Shown here in pieces: positions 1 through 9,464 of a DNA stretch of 64,000 bases. This stretch comes from UBA6770 sp965660875 (GTDB lineage Bacteria; Bacteroidota; Bacteroidia; Flavobacteriales_G; Salibacteraceae), in NCBI GenBank assembly GCA_965660875.1, contig CBFIBQ010000006.1, forward strand, positions 66,994 to 130,993, read 5' to 3'. The translations under genes were made by a program, and so were the position numbers. The notes beneath the pieces are model-generated. The model saw nothing but the letters and a program-made list of their open reading frames with translations, had not been told where the DNA came from and searched no databases. Numbering within the stretch: the stretch's first letter is position 1; every line of letters starts with the position of its first letter.

Positions 1-1325
1 ACAAAAACCTTCCAAGAAATGAAAAAGAAGAAGATTTATGGACCCGTGAGTTTTGGATGTTCTCAGGCTCACTGGTTTTATTCATTTCTTCTTTTCAAAT
101 TTTAATCAGCACATCAATTCCTGTTATAAATAAAATATTTGGGAGCAGTCTTGCCCCTCCTTCAGATGTCATCGCACACTATAACAGTTGGCAAATACCC
201 TTTGCTATTTTGGTATTGCTATTTATGAGTTTTAGCCAGTTTTTGAAGTACAAAAAAACTGGATTTAAACGATTTTTCAATGCGATACTGCGTTCACTTA
301 TTGCTTCCTTGGTGCTAACTACTGCCATTGGTATTCCAATGAAGGTTACCAATCCCTTTGAGTTGTTTTTGTTATTCGCTGGCATTTTTGCAGTCTTAGG
401 AAACCTGGATTACTGGATAGCCATTTTAAAAGGGAAAATTCGCCATGCAGGCGCCTCGGTTGCACACATAGGCTTTGGTATTATGATGATTGGTGCATTA
501 GTTTCTATGAGCAAGCAAGAAAACATAAGCGTAAACACCTCCAATTTTGATGTCGAACAATTAGGAGAAGAGTTCGAAAACAAAGAGAACATACTACTCA
601 TGGAGGACGATACCTTACCCATGGACCAATACTACGTGAGTTACAGAGGTAAGGAAGAAGAAGGCGTCAATGTATATTTCATTGTTGAGTATATGAACCG
701 TTTGGCTGACGGAAGTTTTGAGAATGCTTTTACACTTAGGCCAAGAGTGCAAACAAACCCAAGAATGGGTAATGTGGCTGAACCGGATACCAGACATTTT
801 TTAGATAAGGACATTTATACGCACGTAACATGGGCCATTCTTGAGGAAGATGAAAGTGGAAATGAGTACGGCGAACCTGAAGTGAAACATGTAAAAGTTG
901 GCGATACCTTGTATCTGAAACAAAGTATTGTTATTCTGGATAGTGTTAGAAGAATTCTGCCGATTGATATAGACAAAGTAGAATTGGATGAAAGTGATAT
1001 AGTAGTAGAAGCAAAACTCATTGCTTGGGATTTCAATACGCAAGAGCATATTTTACGTCCATTATTTATTGTAAAGGATACAACGGACATCTATGGCTTG
1101 CCCGATGGAAAAGAAAATCTTGGTTTAAAGGTATCTTTTAACAACATAAACCCAAAGGATGGTTCAGTAGAGCTCACTTTTAGACAAAAAAACTTTCAAC
1201 GTGACTTCATTGTAATGCAGGCCATTGCTTTTCCTTATATCAACTTGCTGTGGTTAGGTATACTTATTATGATCATTGGTACTCTAATTGCGATGTTCTC
1301 AAGAATTAAGTACGGTAAAGCATGA
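1..1325 (+). CDS. CcmF-type cytochrome c haem lyase, C-terminal part (5' end outside window)
   Basis: Integral membrane protein expected to take part in attaching haem to c-type cytochromes on the outer side of the inner membrane. The frame is open from base 3 to the window edge, and the residues before the first ATG (57) read LWTREFW, continuing a CcmF-like helix, so this gene is cut by the window rather than starting at 57. Visible are about five hydrophobic helices, then VAHIGFGIMMIGA with the histidine typical of the family, a periplasmic domain of roughly 200 residues, and a last helix near the C-terminus. The stop overlaps the next start. Family assignment is by pattern; CcsA/CcmF naming varies in this phylum. 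Confidence 0.8.
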   Translation, partial: KNLPRNEKEEDLWTREFWMFSGSLVLFISSFQILISTSIPVINKIFGSSLAPPSDVIAHYNSWQIPFAILVLLFMSFSQFLKYKKTGFKRFFNAILRSLIASLVLTTAIGIPMKVTNPFELFLLFAGIFAVLGNLDYWIAILKGKIRHAGASVAHIGFGIMMIGALVSMSKQENISVNTSNFDVEQLGEEFENKENILLMEDDTLPMDQYYVSYRGKEEEGVNVYFIVEYMNRLADGSFENAFTLRPRVQTNPRMGNVAEPDTRHFLDKDIYTHVTWAILEEDESGNEYGEPEVKHVKVGDTLYLKQSIVILDSVRRILPIDIDKVELDESDIVVEAKLIAWDFNTQEHILRPLFIVKDTTDIYGLPDGKENLGLKVSFNNINPKDGSVELTFRQKNFQRDFIVMQAIAFPYINLLWLGILIMIIGTLIAMFSRIKYGKA

Positions 1326-2092
1326 TGCAAGCGCCAACAGTTTTAATTGTTGGTACAGGTAATGTTGCCTGGCATTTATACCAAGCGTTTCAGAAAAGTG
1401 CCATTCAGACTATTGGTGTAGTAGGTAGAGATTCAAAAGACCTCGCATTGTTTCAAAAAAAATTTCATTGTCCTACCTACTCTATACAAGAAGCTCCAGC
1501 GGCTGACATTGTGTTATTTGCTGTTTCAGATAATGCCATTTCAGCATTATCCGAAAAATTTAAATCAGCAAAAGGCTCGGTGATGCATACATCAGGAAGT
1601 CTCGGGTTAGATGAACTGCACCCAAAAATTGAGAACAAAGCCGTTTTTTATCCCTTTCAAACCTTTAGTATTAATCGCGAACTAAACTATAGTCAAATAC
1701 CTATATTCTCAGAGTACAACTCCGATTTAAGTAGAGATCACATAAATTACCTTTCTAAGGCATTTTCGAATACCATTCACCCATTAACAAACAAAACCAG
1801 GGTATCTCTGCATCTTGCTGGAGTGTTGACCAATAATTTTACTAACGTATTATTAAATGAGGCCAATAAGCTTCTTGAGCAAAATAAAATACCACGGGAA
1901 GTACTTTGGCCGCTATTATTAGAGACCATCGAAAAAGCTAAGGACATCGGTCCCGAAAACGCACAAACTGGACCAGCAATTCGCAGAGACAGCACTACTA
2001 TAGAAAAGCACTTGCTGCAACTCGAACACAAACAAACGCTACAAAATGCTTACAAAGAGTTGACCCAATTGATTCAAGAAAGATTTTCTTAA
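1322..2092 (+). CDS. Rossmann-fold oxidoreductase-like protein with DUF2520 domain
   Basis: About 256 residues. The N-terminus carries a dinucleotide-binding motif VGTGNVAWHL, and the second half matches the helical DUF2520 type (LAGVLTNNFTNVLLNEA). The fold is related to pyrroline-5-carboxylate reductase and F420-dependent NADP reductases, but the substrate is unknown. Two ATGs stand side by side (1322 and 1325), overlapping the stop of the CcmF gene, so the two are translationally coupled. It leads a compact run with KdsC-like phosphatase, UbiA and Maf. No function can be assigned beyond NAD(P) binding. Confidence 0.75.
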   Translation: MMQAPTVLIVGTGNVAWHLYQAFQKSAIQTIGVVGRDSKDLALFQKKFHCPTYSIQEAPAADIVLFAVSDNAISALSEKFKSAKGSVMHTSGSLGLDELHPKIENKAVFYPFQTFSINRELNYSQIPIFSEYNSDLSRDHINYLSKAFSNTIHPLTNKTRVSLHLAGVLTNNFTNVLLNEANKLLEQNKIPREVLWPLLLETIEKAKDIGPENAQTGPAIRRDSTTIEKHLLQLEHKQTLQNAYKELTQLIQERFS

Positions 2093-2130
2093 CAACAACA
2101 CAGGTAGCTATTGATTTATATTCGCAGACG

Positions 2131-2679
2131 ATGATTACAAGCTATATTGATGTACTTCCCCAGATTAAGGCACTGTTTTTTGATGTAGACGGTGTTTTAA
2201 CTGATGGATCCGTATCCATGCTCCAAAATGGAGAAATGGTGCGTACCATGCATTCAAAAGATGGCTATGTGTTGCATCTTGCTTGTAAAATGGGCGTACC
2301 GATAAATATTATTACAGGAGGTAATTCAAAAGCAGTGAAAGATCGATTGACGCACCTAGGTGTGCAAAATGTCTATCTAAAATCTGCAAACAAACTAGAT
2401 GTTTTTGAAGAACACCTGTTGGCACACGATTTAACTCCAGAGCAATGCCTTTATATGGGTGACGATATTCCGGACTTTGAGGTGATGACAAAAGTCGGTT
2501 TAGCATGCTGTCCTCAGGATGCAGCCTCAGAAATAAAAAAAATATCACACTATATATCCCCTTTAAACGGTGGAAAAGGATGTGTAAGAGATATTGTTGA
2601 GCAGTATTTGAAAATTCATAATAAATGGTTTAAGCCAGAGTATATGAATACTCCTGAGGCAGCAAAATTTACTTGGTAA
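2131..2679 (+). CDS. KdsC-like HAD phosphatase (3-deoxy-D-manno-octulosonate 8-phosphate phosphatase family)
   Basis: 182 residues of the small HAD subclass. Motif I is FFDVDGVLTDG near residue 16, the Thr/Ser motif is seen in IITGG, and MGDDIPDFEVM near residue 110 holds the acidic metal-binding motif. There is no cap domain, as in tetrameric KdsC. In Gram-negative bacteria KdsC removes phosphate from KDO-8-P for lipopolysaccharide core synthesis. No other kds gene is in the window, so a related sugar-phosphate substrate is possible. Its stop shares a base with the following UbiA start (TAATG). Confidence 0.8.
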   Translation: MITSYIDVLPQIKALFFDVDGVLTDGSVSMLQNGEMVRTMHSKDGYVLHLACKMGVPINIITGGNSKAVKDRLTHLGVQNVYLKSANKLDVFEEHLLAHDLTPEQCLYMGDDIPDFEVMTKVGLACCPQDAASEIKKISHYISPLNGGKGCVRDIVEQYLKIHNKWFKPEYMNTPEAAKFTW

Positions 2680-3659
2680 TGCATCCGATTGTAGCTTTCT
2701 TAAAAGCGGTTAGAAGCCCGAACTTATTTATTATAGCATTACTAATGTATGCACTTCGGTGGCTTGTGCTTAAGCCATTGCTGGCTCTTCACGAACTTGA
2801 CTTACAAATTAATGAAACAGATTTTGCACTGCTCGTTTTATCGGTCATTTTAGTGGCTGCCGCAGCTAACATTATCAACGATTATTTCGACCTTAAAATA
2901 GATCGGTATAATAAACCGGATAAGATTCTAATTGGTCGTTATGTAAAGCGTCGAATTGCGATGGTATCCCACCTAATAATGAATGGAATTGCATTGGCGT
3001 TAGCTGCTTACGTAGCCTACAAAAGTGGAGTGATAGAATTGGCATTAGTTCATGTTATATGGATTGCTTCACTTTGGTTCTACAGCACTGATTTTAAACG
3101 AAAGTTTTTGTGGGGTAACATTATAATTGGGTTCTGTACTGGACTCGTACCTTTATCCATTGCCTTATTTGAAATACCGCCGTTGGTTGCAAATAATCAA
3201 GAGTTTCTTTTAGAGCACCCTCAGGCATATCCATATTTCAAGCAATTGGTATTTTCAGTGCTCTATTGGTGCTTAGGTTTTAGTTTATTTGCCTTCTTAA
3301 TCACAGTAGCTCGTGAAATGACCAAAGACATTATTGACAAAGATGGAGATGAACACTATGGCTGCGAGACTGTGCCCGTGGTGCTGGGAATTCGAAAAAC
3401 CAGCTATATTATAAACGCCATATATTTAGTTATTCTGATCTCAATTTTCACCATACAACAGCTTTATTTACAAGATAAATATACCTTATCGTATATGGCG
3501 TTTGTTTTTGCTCCGATACTACTTTGGGCCATGTACTTGACGGCAAAAGGATATAATAAGACCCAATTCAAATTACCCGCTTTATTGAACAAAATTGCCA
3601 GTGTCCTTGGAATACTGTACACGGGCGTTGCATTTCTAATACTAACGGGTAAACTCTAA
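2679..3659 (+). CDS. UbiA-family prenyltransferase, geranylgeranylglycerol-phosphate geranylgeranyltransferase-like
   Basis: Polytopic membrane enzyme of about 326 residues. The aspartate-rich motif NDYFDLKIDRYNKPDK (about residues 70-85) binds prenyl diphosphate through magnesium, and a second motif, TKDIIDKDGDEHYG, lies in the later half. I start it at the ATG of 2679, inside the previous stop; an upstream TTG at 2673 is less likely. Bacteroidota carry UbiA members annotated as the archaeal-type DGGGP synthase, but the sequence alone does not separate that from a quinone or other aromatic prenyltransferase. Confidence 0.75.
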   Translation: MHPIVAFLKAVRSPNLFIIALLMYALRWLVLKPLLALHELDLQINETDFALLVLSVILVAAAANIINDYFDLKIDRYNKPDKILIGRYVKRRIAMVSHLIMNGIALALAAYVAYKSGVIELALVHVIWIASLWFYSTDFKRKFLWGNIIIGFCTGLVPLSIALFEIPPLVANNQEFLLEHPQAYPYFKQLVFSVLYWCLGFSLFAFLITVAREMTKDIIDKDGDEHYGCETVPVVLGIRKTSYIINAIYLVILISIFTIQQLYLQDKYTLSYMAFVFAPILLWAMYLTAKGYNKTQFKLPALLNKIASVLGILYTGVAFLILTGKL

Positions 3660-3664
3660 CTTTA

Positions 3665-4228
3665 ATGAAGTACAAACTAGTACTTGCCAGTGGATCTCCC
3701 CGACGTAAAGATTTACTCGAAAAAATGGGGTTTGAGTTTAGCATTCGAACCTTGGAAGTAGATGAACATTTTCCCCAAGATTTAAAAGCCGAGCAGGTAG
3801 CCGAGTATCTTTCAAAGAAAAAATCTGATGCTTATATCGACTCCCTTAAACAAGGTGAGTTAATTATTACCGCAGACACCATAGTAGTATTAAATGGTGA
3901 AGTATTAAACAAACCTACATCTGAGCAGCAAGCAATAAAAATGTTACAAAACTTGTCGGGCAAGCAACACGAAGTAATTACAGGCGTTACTTTATTGACT
4001 AGAAACAGTCAGATGACTTTTCATGTGGTATCAAGTGTGCAGTTTAACGAACTCAGTGAAGCAGATATTATTAAATACGTGGCCACCGGCCAATCTATGG
4101 ATAAGGCTGGGGCATATGGTATACAAGACTGGATTGGAACAATTGGTGTAGTAAAGATAGAAGGCAGTTACGAGAACATTATGGGTTTACCCAGCCAAGA
4201 GTTATACAAAAGACTGCAATCGTTCTAG
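3665..4228 (+). CDS. maf: Maf family nucleoside triphosphate pyrophosphatase
   Basis: 187 residues, the normal length. N-terminal SGSPRRKDLLEKMG is the Maf signature; ITADTIVVLNGEVLNKP holds the acidic residues that bind metal. Maf proteins hydrolyse non-canonical or modified NTPs to NMPs (house-cleaning) and were first named as septum inhibitors. It begins 5 bp after UbiA and probably ends that transcript; I see no hairpin in the 100 bp that follow. Confidence 0.88.
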   Translation: MKYKLVLASGSPRRKDLLEKMGFEFSIRTLEVDEHFPQDLKAEQVAEYLSKKKSDAYIDSLKQGELIITADTIVVLNGEVLNKPTSEQQAIKMLQNLSGKQHEVITGVTLLTRNSQMTFHVVSSVQFNELSEADIIKYVATGQSMDKAGAYGIQDWIGTIGVVKIEGSYENIMGLPSQELYKRLQSF

Positions 4229-4331
4229 CCGAATTTGAGCAGTGGATTGGTCAAACAGTCTATTTCTTCCGTTCGTAGAATTAAAATACTTTAGGCATCA
4301 TTTTTGCCTGTGAATAACTAAAATATAAATC

Positions 4332-5933
4332 ATGAAATATTTGCTCTCCCTAATTCTAACTGCCGGTGTTTTGGTAACGTATGGAAAAAAAATCTCAATA
4401 AACTCCAAAATTGAACACGTTACTGTATTTCAAAAAGCTGCACAAATTGAGCGAACCGCACAAGTAAAAGTTCCAATTGGAAAGCACTCGGTTGTCTTGT
4501 CTAATTTATCTACCCAAATAAATCAAAACTCGATTCAACTCAGCGGAGACAAACCCATGAGCATTCTATCCATACAATTTCAAAAAAACTACTTAAAAGA
4601 CAATAACCCAAACGGTCAGACGAAAGTAATTCAGGACTCCATTAAAATAATTCAAGATATAATCACGGAGTTAAACGGTGAAAAATGGTTACTAAAAGAA
4701 GAAAAGGATCTTATCCTAAAAAACAAAGTACTGCCGCAGCAGGGTAATAACAATTCGACTGAGGAATTAATAAAAAGAGCAAGCTTTTATCGCACTCGAT
4801 TGAAGCAAATCCTTACTTCAGAAGGTAAGGTCAATAAGTCGCTTAATGCTGCTAAAGGAAATTTAAACAGGCTAAGAGCGCAACTTTCTTCTGCTGGCAA
4901 TCAGCGTAAATATGTTGGCGAAATAGTACTAGAGTTTGAATCAAAGGCAACACAAACAATAAGCTTGAAAGTTTCCTATAATGTACAGAATGCAGGTTGG
5001 CATCCTAATTACAACTTAAGAAGCAACAGCATTTCAGACCCGTTAAATTTAGAATATAATGCCAAAGTTTATCAAAGATCTGGGGTTGACTGGAATAATG
5101 TGTCCTTATCACTTTCAACTGCGAATCCACAATCCAATATAAGGAAGCCTAATCTAGCGCCTTGGCGATTAGTGTTTGTAAGTAACACACGTGCAGATAA
5201 ATTGCAAAACTACTACTCCAACAGGAAAACTGAATTTGCAGAAAGTGATGATATGGAAGGAAGTTCAGCCCCATTAAAAAGTGGAGCGAATGCCATTCAA
5301 TCTCCCTTGGTAAACATATCAGAACAGCAGACCGCCGTATTATTTAACTTAAAAACCAGGTACACCATACCAAGCAATAACAAACAGCAAGGCGTTACAG
5401 TGGCCAAATACGATTTACCGGCAACGTACAATTATTATGCAGCTCCAAAAAAACAAAACCAAGCTTACCTTATGGCAAAAACTTCGGAATGGAATCAGTA
5501 CAATTTAATAAGTGGACCAAGTAATTTTTTCTTTCAAAATACTTACGTAGGAAACTCAGTGCTAGACCTCTCGGGAATGCAAGACACCTTAGATATTCCT
5601 TTGGGTATTGATCACAACATTTTAATAGAAAGGAAACGGGTAAAGGACTATTGCAAAGTTTACGCTATTGGATCGGACAAAAAAGAAGAAATAGGAATCG
5701 AGATTTCTGTTACAAATAATAAAAACAAGGACATTAACTTAATCATAGAGGATCAAATACCCGTGTCAAGTAATCAACAAATTGAAGTACAACTTTTAAA
5801 CGCCAAAAGAGCAACACTTAGCCCTAAAACTGGAATTCTGCAGTGGGATTTGGAACTTAAACCGGGCGAATCACGAACACTTCGTTTCAGCTACTCGATA
5901 AAATTCCCAAAAGATAAAAGTATCAACTTGTAG
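4332..5933 (+). CDS. Secreted DUF4139/mucoidy inhibitor MuiA-like protein
   Basis: 533 residues with an N-terminal signal peptide (MKYLLSLILTAGVLVTYG). The first 90 residues resemble the DUF4140 N-terminal domain, residues about 100-185 are rich in Lys, Glu and Leu and probably form a coiled coil, and the rest is the beta-rich DUF4139 domain (SYNVQNAGWHPNYNLR; a final LQWDLELKPGESRTLRFSY). Function is unknown; the MuiA name comes from a mucoidy phenotype elsewhere. A near-consensus -7 element, CATTTTTG, sits at 4299-4306. Confidence 0.8.
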   Translation: MKYLLSLILTAGVLVTYGKKISINSKIEHVTVFQKAAQIERTAQVKVPIGKHSVVLSNLSTQINQNSIQLSGDKPMSILSIQFQKNYLKDNNPNGQTKVIQDSIKIIQDIITELNGEKWLLKEEKDLILKNKVLPQQGNNNSTEELIKRASFYRTRLKQILTSEGKVNKSLNAAKGNLNRLRAQLSSAGNQRKYVGEIVLEFESKATQTISLKVSYNVQNAGWHPNYNLRSNSISDPLNLEYNAKVYQRSGVDWNNVSLSLSTANPQSNIRKPNLAPWRLVFVSNTRADKLQNYYSNRKTEFAESDDMEGSSAPLKSGANAIQSPLVNISEQQTAVLFNLKTRYTIPSNNKQQGVTVAKYDLPATYNYYAAPKKQNQAYLMAKTSEWNQYNLISGPSNFFFQNTYVGNSVLDLSGMQDTLDIPLGIDHNILIERKRVKDYCKVYAIGSDKKEEIGIEISVTNNKNKDINLIIEDQIPVSSNQQIEVQLLNAKRATLSPKTGILQWDLELKPGESRTLRFSYSIKFPKDKSINL

Positions 5934-5984
5934 TTTTTTAATAGAATTGTAGATTGCGTTTTGCACAGGCACGCATTTTACCAA

Positions 5985-7646
5985 ATGAAGAATACTACTT
6001 GGCAGCTTTATATCGCACCTATAATTTCAGTAATCTTTGTGATTGCTGTTTTCTCCATAGGGTATTTCGTACACGTGCGTCAAGAGCAAACTAAAGAGTT
6101 ACAGCAACTCTTAAGTAAGCTAGAGTTATTGGAGGCTGACTTAAATGCTTTTGCAAAAGATGAAACCTATTATACAGAAATCGATACCAAAAATTATCAG
6201 GTTTTCTTTGCTTCACCAATAGCCCAAAGCCACATTGACAAAAACAAAATCGGTAACTATGCTCGATTGCTATCAACCCTAAAGTCATATACACATTCCG
6301 CAGAAATAAAAAAAGCAGCTTTATCTATACATCAACTTATCCAAATTAAAGAGATACAGCTTAAGCAGATCGCCTTTGATTTGCAGAAAGGCTGGTTAGC
6401 AATATATACCCTAGGAATATTAAGTTGCTTTTTTGCGTTAAGTAGTTCGCTGCTTTTACTGTTGAGAACAAAAAATGAAAAAAAACTAATACAACTAAAA
6501 AATGAAAAACAAGAGGCATTTCAATTAGCCCATGATAGTAATGAAATCAGAAAGTCCTTTTTGAATAAAACTGCACATGAAGTTAAAACATACTTGAACG
6601 CAATTACAGGGCTTACCGAGAACATTGCATTAAAAAATCGAGACGTCGAACTTCAAGCTGATATTAAGTTACTCCAACAATCCAATCAAGGCCTTAAAAT
6701 ACTGATTCAAAACTCTATAGAGTTGGGTAACTTAGATGCTCATTCATTTAAATTGGAATTACTGCCTATCTCCCTACGAAATGAGCTCACCAAAACTGTC
6801 GCCTCTTTTAAGCCCAGCTGCCAAGAAAAAGGTATTTCTATTTCAATTGACTTTAAAGAAGGTATTCCAGACGTAGTGCTAGGTGATGTTATTCGACTCA
6901 ATCAAGTGCTGTATAATTTAGTTGAACTAGGCTTAAAGGATACTGAATTAAACGAAATAGAATTGCACATTAAAAGTATGAAGAACACAGACACATCGAG
7001 TCTTCTAAAGTTCACTCTGCTAATGTTTGAAACCGAGGGTCAAAAATTAAATTCCAAGTCAAAAGATTTTGAAACTATCCCATTAGATGACATGAATTTT
7101 TTAGCTACCCAGAATATCGAGTTAACCATAACAAAAAAACTATTGGGCCTTATGAATAGCTCATTATCCTTGAAGGTAAATCCGCAATGGGGCAGTATTT
7201 ACGAATTTGACTTATCCTTCAAATTACCAGATTCTAGTACCCAGAAGAAAGAAAAAAAACAAAAAGTGAAAACCATCTTAATTGCGGATGATAATAGAAT
7301 AAATCGAATGGTTTTAGTCCGTTACTTAGAGTGTTTGAAACTGGTTACCGACCAAGCCGCTAGTGGAAAAGAAGCGATAAAGTTTGCAAATGAAAAAAAT
7401 TACGACGTAATTCTCATGGACTTAAATATGCCGGACATAGACGGGATAGAAGCATCCAAGCAAATCTTGGCTCAATCCAAAACAAAACCACCAAAAATTT
7501 ATGCTGTTTCGGCAAATTCTTTGGAAGTAATGAAAGTTAAAACCGAAGGAGTTGAATTTACGGGGTTTATATCTAAGCCTGTTGACCGTGAAGAACTCAT
7601 AAATGCACTAAAGCTAAATGATCTTTCGAACACTTCTCCAGAATAA
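5985..7646 (+). CDS. Hybrid sensor histidine kinase/response regulator with degenerate catalytic domain
   Basis: About 553 residues from ATG 5985 (an upstream in-frame TTG at 5961 is rejected). Two membrane helices (about residues 5-28 and 130-160) flank a short extracellular region. The phospho-acceptor box is AHEVKTYLNAITG with His198, but the usual Pro is Tyr. In the ATP-binding domain the N-box reads NLVELGLKDTE (second Asn missing), the G1 box reads FETEGQKLN, and the G2 box reads NIELTITKKL without its glycines. The C-terminal receiver is intact: DD near the start, Asp479, Ser in AVSAN, Lys531. It may be a pseudokinase phosphorylated by, or signalling to, another protein. The 3' end overlaps the convergent symporter gene by 33 bp. 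Confidence 0.8.
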   Translation: MKNTTWQLYIAPIISVIFVIAVFSIGYFVHVRQEQTKELQQLLSKLELLEADLNAFAKDETYYTEIDTKNYQVFFASPIAQSHIDKNKIGNYARLLSTLKSYTHSAEIKKAALSIHQLIQIKEIQLKQIAFDLQKGWLAIYTLGILSCFFALSSSLLLLLRTKNEKKLIQLKNEKQEAFQLAHDSNEIRKSFLNKTAHEVKTYLNAITGLTENIALKNRDVELQADIKLLQQSNQGLKILIQNSIELGNLDAHSFKLELLPISLRNELTKTVASFKPSCQEKGISISIDFKEGIPDVVLGDVIRLNQVLYNLVELGLKDTELNEIELHIKSMKNTDTSSLLKFTLLMFETEGQKLNSKSKDFETIPLDDMNFLATQNIELTITKKLLGLMNSSLSLKVNPQWGSIYEFDLSFKLPDSSTQKKEKKQKVKTILIADDNRINRMVLVRYLECLKLVTDQAASGKEAIKFANEKNYDVILMDLNMPDIDGIEASKQILAQSKTKPPKIYAVSANSLEVMKVKTEGVEFTGFISKPVDREELINALKLNDLSNTSPE

Positions 7647-9383
7647 CAAGCCGCCTATGGTCCCTATAAAAAGCCATAGAAAAAGCGATGACCATTCAGC
7701 AAAAATTAAATAACCCATCACAAACAATAAAGAGTAGGTGGTGATTAGAGCAAAAAACCAGGACACAATTAACTGCCTAAAATAACTTTCTTCCCCTTTA
7801 ATATGATATTCTGACCACCACCCGCCAGGTCTGACGCGTTTATAAAAGCTATGAAGCAACTTCTTAGGCTCTGGATTAGTTAGAAAAGTTACTGCCAACC
7901 AAGTAATGGTAGTGAACAAGGTAGTTGCCAAAAAGTTATACGGGTACTCCAACTCCACTACAGAATTAAAAAAATAATAACCTATTAAAGGAGCAATACT
8001 AGCCGCAATTTCTGACCATGCATTTATTCTCCACCAAAACCACCTTAAAATCAACACCAAACCCAACCCTGCGCCTGCCTGAATTAAAAATTTAGCTGCA
8101 GCATCAATCGTCTCTATTTGAGAGGTAACATAGACTGCTACTAGCATAATGGCCAAAGTAAATAGTCTGGCTACAAGTACATAATGTGTATCAGACTGCT
8201 GAGTGCTTCGAAATTTTTCTTCTGGATAAATAAACCGTTTGTATAAATCGTTGGTAAGAAAACTTGCTCCCCAATTTAGCTGGGTCGAGATAGTACTCAT
8301 ATACGCACTTAAAAATGCGACAAGAAGTAGTCCTTTTAGACCAACAGGCAATACGTCCCTCATTATAAGCACAAACCCTTTTCCCGATTCCGCTTGAGAT
8401 AAATCTGGATAAAGCACCAAAGCACAAAGCCCTACCAAGATCCATGGCCAAGGCCTTAAGCAGTAGTGTGCCACTTGAAAAAGTAAGGTAGCCAATACAG
8501 AACCGCCCTCGCTTTTTGTACTCATCATGCGCTGTGCTACATAACCACCACCGCCAGGCTCTGCACCTGGATACCAGCTTGCCCACCACTGCACCAGTGC
8601 AAAAGTTAAGAAAGAGGCAAGTGAAATACTAAATGTACCTTCAGACTTGACAGCATCTCCAAGAACAGGAAAAAAACTAAAACGCCAGGCGGGTAACTTT
8701 CCCTTTAAACCGCTCATACCTCCAATTTCCGGTTCGTTCAGCACAAAAACTGCCATAATAATGCAGCCACCCATTGCAATAACAAATTGGATGGTATCCG
8801 TAATGGCTACACCTTTTAAACCAGATAAGGAGGAGTAGAATACCACAATTACCATTGCTGCGATAAGGTACCATATTATCTCGTTATCAAAAAAAGGAAT
8901 GGCTGAATTAAACGGAGCAATTCCAAAAAAGACTTCCAATATAGTCATCATGGCATAATTTACCCAACCTATAATCACTACATTCAATAATAGCCCCATA
9001 TATACTGCCTTGAAGCCTCTTAAAAAACGGGCAGGCTTTCCGCTATAACGTAGCTCAATAAATTCTAATTCGGTTAAGATATTAGCTCTTCTCCATAGCT
9101 TGGCAAAGAAAAAGGTGGTCAGCATTCCGCCAATTAACATATTCCACCACAGCCAATTGCCACTTATACCATGTTGAGCAATTACCTCTGTAACCCAAAG
9201 TGGAGTATCGGCAGCAAAAGTTGTAGCCACCATAGAGATACCTGCTACAAACCACGGCATATTTCTACCGCCTAAAAAAAACTCTGAAAGGTTTTTACCT
9301 GCTTGGTTTTTATAACGTAAACCTATGTATAAGGATAGTAAAAGATAGGCTGCAATTATTATCCAATCAATAGTATCTAGCAT
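7614..9383 (-). CDS. Sodium:solute symporter (SSS family)
   Basis: About 589 residues with around 13-14 hydrophobic helices. The N-terminus DWIIIAAYLLLSLYIGLRY and the following LSEFFLGGRNMPWFVAGISM match the SSS family (PutP/SglT fold) that couples uptake of a solute to sodium entry. The substrate cannot be read from sequence. I place the start at ATG 9383; GTG 9389 lies two codons upstream. Its 3' end runs 33 bp into the opposing hybrid kinase gene. Confidence 0.85.
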   Translation of the reverse strand: MLDTIDWIIIAAYLLLSLYIGLRYKNQAGKNLSEFFLGGRNMPWFVAGISMVATTFAADTPLWVTEVIAQHGISGNWLWWNMLIGGMLTTFFFAKLWRRANILTELEFIELRYSGKPARFLRGFKAVYMGLLLNVVIIGWVNYAMMTILEVFFGIAPFNSAIPFFDNEIIWYLIAAMVIVVFYSSLSGLKGVAITDTIQFVIAMGGCIIMAVFVLNEPEIGGMSGLKGKLPAWRFSFFPVLGDAVKSEGTFSISLASFLTFALVQWWASWYPGAEPGGGGYVAQRMMSTKSEGGSVLATLLFQVAHYCLRPWPWILVGLCALVLYPDLSQAESGKGFVLIMRDVLPVGLKGLLLVAFLSAYMSTISTQLNWGASFLTNDLYKRFIYPEEKFRSTQQSDTHYVLVARLFTLAIMLVAVYVTSQIETIDAAAKFLIQAGAGLGLVLILRWFWWRINAWSEIAASIAPLIGYYFFNSVVELEYPYNFLATTLFTTITWLAVTFLTNPEPKKLLHSFYKRVRPGGWWSEYHIKGEESYFRQLIVSWFFALITTYSLLFVMGYLIFAEWSSLFLWLFIGTIGGLLFWRSVRKII

Positions 9384-9464
9384 GAACACTAAAGTAGGTT
9401 CAAATCAAAACCACTCACAGTACTATCAAAAAAATTGATCAACAATAAAAGTCTTAAGAACCTT

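Noticed and set aside
8191..8589. Open frame of 132 codons on the minus strand inside the sodium symporter
   Set aside because: Lies in another frame of a clear SSS-family gene and its translation has no recognisable pattern; a shadow frame.
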